6,442 nt of DNA. Origin: an uncultured Lachnospiraceae bacterium. Its GTDB lineage: Bacteria > Bacillota_A > Clostridia > Lachnospirales > Lachnospiraceae. The number at the start of each line of letters is the position of its first letter. Position 1 is the first letter of the stretch. The notes beneath the pieces were generated by a model. That model was given only the letters and a program-made list of their open reading frames with translations, was not told the DNA's origin and made no database searches. Below are positions 1 through 4,352 of the stretch, in pieces. The stretch is taken from contig CAMKAA010000057.1 in the NCBI GenBank assembly GCA_946410365.1, positions 1-6,442 on the forward strand, written 5' to 3'. The translations under genes were made by a program, and so were the position numbers.

Positions 1-690
1 GCCGACAGACACTGGGAGAATGACGGGAAAATGGTGATCCCTGAGGCAATGGTACAGTGGAGAGACATGATGGATTCCTTCACGAAGAATGCCTATCACA
101 ATAAGACGCAGATCGGTGAAAAGGAATGGCTGGCGGATCAGGGCCCTGCGGGAAAGGTATTCTGCTTCTTCAGGGCGATAAATGATATAGATTCGAGGAT
201 GGCAGCCTATTCTCTGGCAGATGCAAATATGGCTCCGGAAGAGGGAAACGGCATTTACGGTGATTACGCGGTCTGCTGCGGTCCTCAGTCATACTGTACA
301 GGGGGAGTCTGGATCCTGGCCGCACCCAGTACCGACAATCTGCTGCTTGACAGAGAGATCATGGAGAATCTCACATGCAACAGCACATTGCTGTACAAGA
401 TCGCACAGAATGAAGAGATCTTCACCAATACAGTCTCCGGTATGAGAAGACTGGCCGGAGAGAACAAGACGGACACCTTCCTTGGGGGACAGAATCCTTT
501 TCAAGTCTATTATGAGGCGGCATCTCGGCTTAATTGCCTTCCCGCCGGCAATTATGACAGGTGGATGGGAGACACGTACAGGAACAATATGATCAAATCC
601 TTTACCGGCGAATTGGAACGGGATGAAGCAATGGACCTGTTCTATACGAGGGTAAGGGACAGATATCCGGAACTGGACATAGACAACTGA
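1..690 (+). CDS. Extracellular solute-binding protein (ABC sugar-type), 3' part only
   Basis: The reading frame is open from base 1 to the TGA at 688-690, so the gene starts outside the window and the ATG at 31 is probably internal. The visible 229 residues match the C-terminal half of the next gene's product. Three shared blocks stand out: GDYAVCCGP (codons 87-95), FTNTVSGM (141-148) and LGGQNP (161-166). The spacings between them, 54 and 20 residues, are identical to those in the neighbour. This places it in the same solute-binding family, whose members are usually lipid-anchored outside the membrane and deliver sugars or oligosaccharides to an ABC permease. The lipobox and N-lobe are not visible, and the ligand cannot be told. 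It lies 24 bases upstream of the paralogue on the same strand, so the two are probably one transcript. An alternative is a degenerate copy with no N-terminus, which only the upstream sequence can exclude. Confidence 0.8.
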   Translation, partial: ADRHWENDGKMVIPEAMVQWRDMMDSFTKNAYHNKTQIGEKEWLADQGPAGKVFCFFRAINDIDSRMAAYSLADANMAPEEGNGIYGDYAVCCGPQSYCTGGVWILAAPSTDNLLLDREIMENLTCNSTLLYKIAQNEEIFTNTVSGMRRLAGENKTDTFLGGQNPFQVYYEAASRLNCLPAGNYDRWMGDTYRNNMIKSFTGELERDEAMDLFYTRVRDRYPELDIDN

Positions 691-700
691 CAAAAAAGTG

Positions 701-706
701 AGGAGG
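701..706 (+). promoter_or_regulatory. Ribosome binding site of the second solute-binding protein
   Basis: AGGAGG lies 8 bases before the ATG at 715. It fixes that start and shows the downstream gene is translated independently of the preceding stop at 688-690. Confidence 0.85.
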
Positions 707-714
707 AAAGGCCC

Positions 715-2181
715 ATGAACAAATACATTGCTGCGCTGCTCACGGTAGTATTATTGATGAGCCTGACTGCGGGGTGCGGATCGTCCGGATCCAAGGAGGA
801 AGCTGCCGGAACAGCCGGCACGGAGACAGATGCCGCACAGAGCAGTACTGCCGATGCATCTGCCGGTTCAGAAGCGGAAGCCGAAAAGGCGCCGGAAGCA
901 GAGGCCTTCAATATTTACAGCATCGGAGAAGACTTTAAAAACAGGGTTCAGGATTTCTATCCGGGTTATGAGCCGACAGGAGATAACAGCGGCCTGATCT
1001 CGGGAGTGCCTATTGTATGGCATGTCTACACGGACGCATCGGAATACAGGGATGTTCTTGATGAAAGGCTCGGATCACAGGAAGGGGATCCGGCAGAAGA
1101 AGCCGATCCTGATGACAGGATCGACCTGTTTGTCGTTGAAGAGGCTTTCCTGAGAGATTACGTGGAATCTGCCCGCTCCATGGATGTAATAGGTGAAGTA
1201 GGGCTGCCGCAGGAGAGTCTTTCAGACCAGTTCCTTTATACACAGCAGATGGCGACCGATGCTGACGGGAAATTAAAGGCCGTGTCCTGGCAGGCTACCC
1301 CCGGCGTTTTTGCATATCGAAGATCGATCGCAAGAGAAGTGCTGGGGACCGATGACCCTGAAAAGGTTCAGGAAGCGGTCTCGGATTGGGAAACATTCGC
1401 AGATACGGCGGAGACTGTTAAAGATGCCGGATATTATATGCTCTCCGGTTATGAGGATGCTTATCGTGTTTATGCCGATAATGTGACCAGCGCATGGGTG
1501 GAGAACGGGGCGCTCAATATAGATCCCCATCTCGAAGACTGGGCAGTACAGACGCGGGAATTCGCGGAAAAGGGGTACACGCACGGGACAGAGCAGTGGA
1601 GCGATGAATGGAGAGCTGACCATACGGGTGACGGTGAAGTTTTCGGCTTTTTCTATTCGAGCTGGGGAATCCATTATACTCTGCAGACCAAGGCGGAAGG
1701 CGAGGAGGACAATGCGGAGAGTGCCACAGGGGACTATGCAGTGTGCAGAGGCCCTGAGCCAAGCCATTACGGAGGACAGTGGATCGTCGCTGCAAGAGGC
1801 TGCGGAAATACGGAGCTTGCCCGGTCGATCATGAAGACGCTTACCTGTGATCCGGATGTAATGAAGAAGATCACGAAGGATATCCGCGAATTCACAAATA
1901 CCGTCAGCGGAATGACGGAATTGGCACAGAGCGATTACAAGGCAGAGGTTCTGGGTGGTCAGAATCCGATCCCTGTCTATGTGGAATCTGCAAAACTGCT
2001 CAGCAAGATGCACACTACGACCTATGACGATGATCTGGATACCGGTTTTCAGGTAACCATGCAGGACTATTTTGCCGGCAAAGTTTCAGAGATCGATGCC
2101 CTTGAAACGTTCAGAAAAGTTGCGCTCAGCAGATATGAAGAACTGCTTGATATCGCCGGAGACGAGGAGGAAGAACAGTAA
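715..2181 (+). CDS. Lipoprotein solute-binding protein of an ABC (probably carbohydrate) transporter
   Basis: This 488-residue protein begins with a lipoprotein signal: Lys3, a hydrophobic core, then lipobox LTAGC with the modified Cys at residue 21. An Ala/Glu/Ser/Gly-rich flexible linker runs to about residue 64, where the folded part starts (FNIYSIGEDF). The N-lobe shows features usual in extracellular sugar-binding proteins: a D-D-R-I-D-L-F-V-V strand, then ATPGVFAYRRSIA about residues 198-210 and a DWETFADTAETV helix. C-lobe blocks GDYAVCRGP (339-347), FTNTVSGM (393-400) and LGGQNP (413-418) recur in the upstream gene at the same spacing. The tail is acidic (DEEEEQ). Its inferred role is to capture a ligand at the outer membrane face and hand it to an ABC permease. 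No permease or ATPase gene is in the window. Neither ligand nor subfamily can be read from the sequence; sugar or oligosaccharide is the most likely class. The start is supported by the AGGAGG site 8 bases upstream. Confidence 0.88.
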   Translation: MNKYIAALLTVVLLMSLTAGCGSSGSKEEAAGTAGTETDAAQSSTADASAGSEAEAEKAPEAEAFNIYSIGEDFKNRVQDFYPGYEPTGDNSGLISGVPIVWHVYTDASEYRDVLDERLGSQEGDPAEEADPDDRIDLFVVEEAFLRDYVESARSMDVIGEVGLPQESLSDQFLYTQQMATDADGKLKAVSWQATPGVFAYRRSIAREVLGTDDPEKVQEAVSDWETFADTAETVKDAGYYMLSGYEDAYRVYADNVTSAWVENGALNIDPHLEDWAVQTREFAEKGYTHGTEQWSDEWRADHTGDGEVFGFFYSSWGIHYTLQTKAEGEEDNAESATGDYAVCRGPEPSHYGGQWIVAARGCGNTELARSIMKTLTCDPDVMKKITKDIREFTNTVSGMTELAQSDYKAEVLGGQNPIPVYVESAKLLSKMHTTTYDDDLDTGFQVTMQDYFAGKVSEIDALETFRKVALSRYEELLDIAGDEEEEQ

Positions 2182-2185
2182 AACC

Positions 2186-2218
2186 AAACGCGCGGGAGAA
2201 AGTCTCCCGCGCGTTTTT
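2186..2218. terminator. Bidirectional intrinsic terminator between convergent genes
   Basis: A perfect 14-bp stem (2186-2199 with 2203-2216) closes a 3-base loop. It is G+C-rich in the middle and flanked by AAA on the left and TTTTT on the right. It begins 4 bases after the binding-protein stop and ends a few bases before the stop of the lipid kinase on the opposite strand. On the minus strand the stem is followed by TTTGGTTTT, so it probably ends transcription from both sides. Confidence 0.92.
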
Positions 2219-2221
2219 ATA

Positions 2222-3223
2222 CTAAATCAGCAGCTGCAGCTTGTGAGGGGACACATCGATCGTGATCTCACTGGACTTGCAGGTGACTTCTCCGTCTGTA
2301 TGAACCCAGAGAGGAACAGCGCTTCTGATCGTGAAGCTCTTTCCCTTGTCTGAGAAAAGGCCCTTGAATCGAAGATGGTTCCCGTTGTAAGCGGTCGGGA
2401 AGATCCTGAAAAAGTTCATGCGGTTAAGGTCTCCGGCGCCGAACAGCCCAAGGACACCGTCATTGTTTACAGCGTCGGGACAGAACTTGAAGCCTCCGCC
2501 CTCGTAACAAGTGTTCATGACAACTGCAAACAGAGTGCGGGGCCTGAATGTTTCGCGTCCGTCGCAGGTGATCTTCATTCCTGTCATGGGACTTGCCAGG
2601 ATCATATGGACTGCCTCGGAAATATAGATCAGCTTGCCCATGTGAACGCTGTTGAGAATGGTCTTGAGACCGGAACTGTCAGCCCTCTGACACACGGCAG
2701 CATCAAAGCCGATCCCTGCGCTGATATTAAAGAGCCTCACTCTGCCGGCTGACGAATAAGACCTGCTGTCTTCAGAATTAGCGGGTGTCTCTTCCAAAGG
2801 TTTGTGTGTAATGGGATCCAGAAGGGATGACTGATTGTGATAGGTGATCCTTCCAATATCACAGGTGCGGACAGTCTTCCCTTCAAGAATAGAATTGACC
2901 AGCTCATCCCTGCTCTTTTTAATTCCGAGACCCTTGACCAGGTCATTGCCGGAGCCGATCTGAATGAAACCTACCCTTGTGCGTTCAAAATCCTGAATGC
3001 CGTTGACAACGGCATTCATTGTACCGTCTCCGCCGAGTACGACCAGATTACATTCTTCTCCTTGTGAGGTGAGTTCCCTGCATATCTGTTCAATAGTATT
3101 GTCGGAGGATGAAAAATGCACCTTATAAGGAACGCCGCTCTGCCTGAAGCGTGATTCTAATTTATCCCATTTGCTCTTGCCGCGTCCTGAACTGCTCGAT
3201 GGATTTACTATAATGTGAAACAT
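2222..3223 (-). CDS. Diacylglycerol kinase / YegS-family lipid kinase
   Basis: This 333-residue cytoplasmic protein has the hallmarks of the DAGK catalytic family: an N-terminal strand ending in NPSSSSGRG (7-15, usual NP..G.G), the nucleotide-binding GGDGT motif (64-68) followed by MNAVVNGI, and GSGND (90-94). Further on are NISAGIGFDA (166-175) opening the C-terminal beta domain and HTDGE (308-312), whose Glu matches the catalytic acid of the DgkB group. These enzymes transfer ATP phosphate to diacylglycerol or a related lipid at the membrane, recycling diacylglycerol into phosphatidic acid. Length is slightly above the usual 290-310, largely because of a polar insertion at about 129-160 between CDIGRIT and the NISAG strand. 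It is a single-gene unit, convergent with the binding-protein genes and divergent from folT. CGGAGG lies 5 bases before the ATG on the minus strand and supports the start. The family also includes sphingoid and undecaprenol-type lipid kinases, so the exact lipid is uncertain. Confidence 0.9.
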   Translation of the reverse strand: MFHIIVNPSSSSGRGKSKWDKLESRFRQSGVPYKVHFSSSDNTIEQICRELTSQGEECNLVVLGGDGTMNAVVNGIQDFERTRVGFIQIGSGNDLVKGLGIKKSRDELVNSILEGKTVRTCDIGRITYHNQSSLLDPITHKPLEETPANSEDSRSYSSAGRVRLFNISAGIGFDAAVCQRADSSGLKTILNSVHMGKLIYISEAVHMILASPMTGMKITCDGRETFRPRTLFAVVMNTCYEGGGFKFCPDAVNNDGVLGLFGAGDLNRMNFFRIFPTAYNGNHLRFKGLFSDKGKSFTIRSAVPLWVHTDGEVTCKSSEITIDVSPHKLQLLI

Positions 3224-3228
3224 GTATG

Positions 3229-3234
3229 CCTCCG
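3229..3234 (-). promoter_or_regulatory. Ribosome binding site of the lipid kinase
   Basis: Read on the minus strand this is CGGAGG, 5 bases upstream of the ATG at 3223-3221. It decides the start codon. Confidence 0.75.
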
Positions 3235-3268
3235 CTTTACCCGAAAAAAGGCGATGATTCTTACAAAT

Positions 3269-3277
3269 ATATTAGCA
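3269..3277 (-). promoter_or_regulatory. Possible extended -10 of the lipid kinase promoter
   Basis: On the minus strand the sequence reads TGCTAATAT, an extended -10 form (TGn followed by a 4-of-6 match to TATAAT), about 46 bases ahead of the kinase start. No convincing -35 box sits 16-18 bases upstream, so this is a tentative call. Confidence 0.3.
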
Positions 3278-3301
3278 CATTCCCTTTTAACTTTGGCGTT
3301 T

Positions 3302-3331
3302 TTGACAGAACCTTTTGGAAACAGATATGGT
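3302..3331 (+). promoter_or_regulatory. Likely sigma-A promoter of the riboswitch-folT transcript
   Basis: A perfect TTGACA (-35) at 3302-3307 is followed after 18 bases by TATGGT at 3326-3331, a 4-of-6 match to TATAAT. Transcription would start near 3338, just ahead of the 5' strand of aptamer helix P1 at 3346. That fits the riboswitch being at the very start of the leader. The -10 is weak and an offset by a base or two is possible. Confidence 0.55.
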
Positions 3332-3345
3332 AATATGAATTTGTA

Positions 3346-3456
3346 GGCAGAGTAGGACTGTGCGCGTGAAGTGCCGGGTGGACAGGGAGTTGTCATCCGG
3401 ACGAAAGGCTTGGGGTATTTCCCGGGCTTGCGGTGCACGGCCCGCATCCCGCTGCT
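3346..3456 (+). ncRNA. Tetrahydrofolate (THF) riboswitch aptamer
   Basis: The conserved THF-riboswitch blocks occur in order: GAGTAGG (3350-3356), GCGTGAAGTG (3364-3373), ACGAAA (3401-3406), GCGGTG (3430-3435) and GCATCCCGCTG (3444-3454). The helices also form. P1 pairs 3346-3350 with 3452-3456. P2 pairs 3355-3363 with 3435-3442, with one bulge. A hairpin spans 3374-3400 and a second pairs 3408-3414 with 3421-3427. The loop GGGA at 3385-3388 can pair with TCCC at 3447-3450, matching the long-range pseudoknot known for this class. The RNA binds reduced folates and typically controls folate transport or synthesis genes in Firmicutes. Here it lies in the leader of folT, exactly the expected target. 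Confidence 0.93.
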
Positions 3457-3517
3457 GCATAGAATGTGAGATTGGATCTCCTTATGTAGCATGGATCATT
3501 TCGGCTGTGTAAGGAGG
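3453..3517 (+). promoter_or_regulatory. Riboswitch expression platform: mutually exclusive helices around the folT ribosome binding site
   Basis: Fold A is a 13-bp hairpin pairing 3478-3490 (CTCCTTA at its start) with 3504-3516, which buries AAGGAG of the ribosome binding site; it includes three G-U pairs. Fold B pairs 3453-3460 with 3484-3491 (8 bp, one G-U) and encloses a small hairpin pairing 3468-3472 with 3476-3480; it uses up the anti-binding-site strand and so frees the ribosome binding site. Fold B also takes bases 3453-3456 from aptamer helix P1. Ligand-stabilised P1 should therefore favour fold A and switch translation off. No U-tract follows fold A, so control is probably translational. 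The pairings are visible; the mechanism is inferred. Confidence 0.65.
3511..3517 (+). promoter_or_regulatory. Ribosome binding site of folT
   Basis: AAGGAGG, 7 bases upstream of the ATG at 3525. It is a near-perfect site and is the strand occluded in the leader hairpin 3478-3516. Confidence 0.88.
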
Positions 3518-3524
3518 TTTTATT

Positions 3525-4097
3525 ATGGCTGAGAATGAAAGATTCATGTCAGGTTCCCTTTGGCTGCGGTCTCTGGGAGAATTCAAAAGGCTCAATGTGG
3601 TTGTGTTCTGCGGCATGATGTGCGCGCTGGCAATGGTGCTCAACATGGTGGCATCGATCAATGTGGGACCGTATATCAGAATCGGTTTTTCCGGTCTCCC
3701 GAATCAGGTGGTAGCTTATCTGTTCGGGCCGGCTGTGGGCGGGATCTTCGGAGCCGCTCTCGATGTGATCAAATATCTGATAAAGCCGGACGGCGCTTTC
3801 TTTCCGGGGTTTACAGTGAGCGCAGCTCTCGGAGGGATCATATACGGCGCATTTCTTTATAAAAAGAAGATTACCGTGTACCGCGTATTTGCGTCGCAGC
3901 TTTTGGTGAAGATCGTAGTCAACATCCTGCTCAACACTCTTTGGCTCAATATGCTGTACGGAAAGGCTTTCCTGGCGATTCTGCCGGGCAGAGTCATTTC
4001 CAATGCGGTCATGCTGCCGATCGATACGGCGATCATGTTTTTTATGCTGCAGGCAGTGGACAGAACGATCAAGAGATATTTTGACGAGAAACAATAA
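3525..4097 (+). CDS. folT: Folate-specific S component of an ECF transporter
   Basis: This is a very hydrophobic 190-residue integral membrane protein, the size usual for ECF S components, with about six membrane segments (roughly residues 23-45, 55-75, 70-86, 95-112, 118-143 and 152-176). The short cytoplasmic N-terminus is charged and the C-terminus (RTIKRYFDEKQ) is basic and polar. Diagnostic folate-type stretches are YIRIGFSGLPNQ (50-61), a glycine-rich GPAVGGIFGAALD (68-80) followed by IKYLIKP, and FFPGFTVSAALGG (92-104). The S component binds folate outside the cell and joins a shared energising module (EcfT plus two EcfA ATPases) encoded elsewhere; none of those genes is here. The THF riboswitch in its leader independently supports folate as substrate, implying shut-off when reduced folate is plentiful. 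It is a single-gene unit closed by a terminator 11 bases past its stop. The start at 3525 is fixed by AAGGAGG 7 bases upstream. Confidence 0.94.
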   Translation: MAENERFMSGSLWLRSLGEFKRLNVVVFCGMMCALAMVLNMVASINVGPYIRIGFSGLPNQVVAYLFGPAVGGIFGAALDVIKYLIKPDGAFFPGFTVSAALGGIIYGAFLYKKKITVYRVFASQLLVKIVVNILLNTLWLNMLYGKAFLAILPGRVISNAVMLPIDTAIMFFMLQAVDRTIKRYFDEKQ

Positions 4098-4107
4098 GTA
4101 AATGAGG

Positions 4108-4139
4108 AAGAACTGTCTTCGGACAGTTCTTTTTGTTTT
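4108..4139 (+). terminator. Intrinsic terminator of folT
   Basis: A 10-bp stem (4108-4117 with 4122-4131) capped by the very stable UUCG tetraloop is followed by TTTGTTTT. It begins 11 bases after the folT stop. Confidence 0.93.
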
Positions 4140-4146
4140 CATATTC

Positions 4147-4197
4147 AATTCAGCACCCTCAAGGCCCAAATGCTTCGCTTTTCCGGGGTGCTGAATT
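4147..4197. repeat. 12-bp perfect inverted repeat with a 27-base loop
   Basis: AATTCAGCACCC (4147-4158) is the exact reverse complement of 4186-4197. The arms are separated by a 27-base segment that contains CTTCGC and is not clearly structured. No T-run follows on either strand, so it is a poor intrinsic terminator, and it comes 8 bases after the good folT terminator. It may be a copy of a dispersed palindromic repeat or a leader element of unknown role. Confidence 0.6.
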
Positions 4198-4225
4198 TAT
4201 ATCAAAATGCTATTTTTTGACAGAA

Positions 4226-4255
4226 TTGGCAGATATTGGCGAACAAAGGTATAAA
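4226..4255 (+). promoter_or_regulatory. Candidate upstream promoter of the alpha-galactosidase gene
   Basis: TTGGCA (4226-4231) and TATAAA (4250-4255) are spaced by 18 bases, each a 5-of-6 match to the sigma-A consensus. Transcription from here would give a leader of about 90 bases. It may be used together with, or instead of, the TATAAT at 4297. Confidence 0.45.
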
Positions 4256-4272
4256 AGGTCGCAATCCTGCTA

Positions 4273-4302
4273 TTGCTGAGATTTATTTCTGAAATCTATA
4301 AT
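4273..4302 (+). promoter_or_regulatory. Candidate proximal promoter of the alpha-galactosidase gene, with overlapping inverted repeat
   Basis: A perfect TATAAT (4297-4302) follows a weak TTGCTG (4273-4278) at 18 bases. A poor -35 often marks an activator-dependent promoter. The spacer contains AGATTT-7-AAATCT (4279-4284 and 4292-4297), an inverted repeat ending on the -10 box that could be an operator. No known regulator motif is recognised, and A+T-rich repeats of this length can arise by chance. Confidence 0.4.
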
Positions 4303-4352
4303 GACAATGTATAAATGAAAAATGCATGTTTATATTTCGAAAGGGAGATACA

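Noticed and set aside
1273..2013. 246-codon open frame on the minus strand
   Set aside because: It lies entirely antisense to the well-supported binding-protein gene, has no recognisable domain and is rich in His, Cys and Arg as expected of a shadow frame.
2375..2752. 125-codon plus-strand frame inside the lipid kinase gene
   Set aside because: It is antisense to the kinase, with no plausible ribosome binding site or domain.
3208..3492. 94-codon minus-strand frame upstream of the lipid kinase
   Set aside because: It runs antisense through the THF riboswitch, whose RNA structure explains the sequence conservation better, and it overlaps the kinase start.
3549..4169. 206-codon open frame on the minus strand across folT
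   Set aside because: It is antisense to folT and would read through the folT terminator; its composition (many His, Arg and Gln) is typical of the complement of a membrane-protein gene.
4217..4222. Perfect TTGACA upstream of the alpha-galactosidase gene
   Set aside because: No -10-like hexamer sits 16-18 bases downstream; the TATAAA at 4250 is 27 bases away. TTGGCA at 4226 fits the spacing better.
4326..4328. In-frame upstream ATG for the alpha-galactosidase
   Set aside because: No ribosome binding site precedes it, whereas GGGAG precedes ATG 4353 at good spacing and the resulting N-terminus resembles the family.
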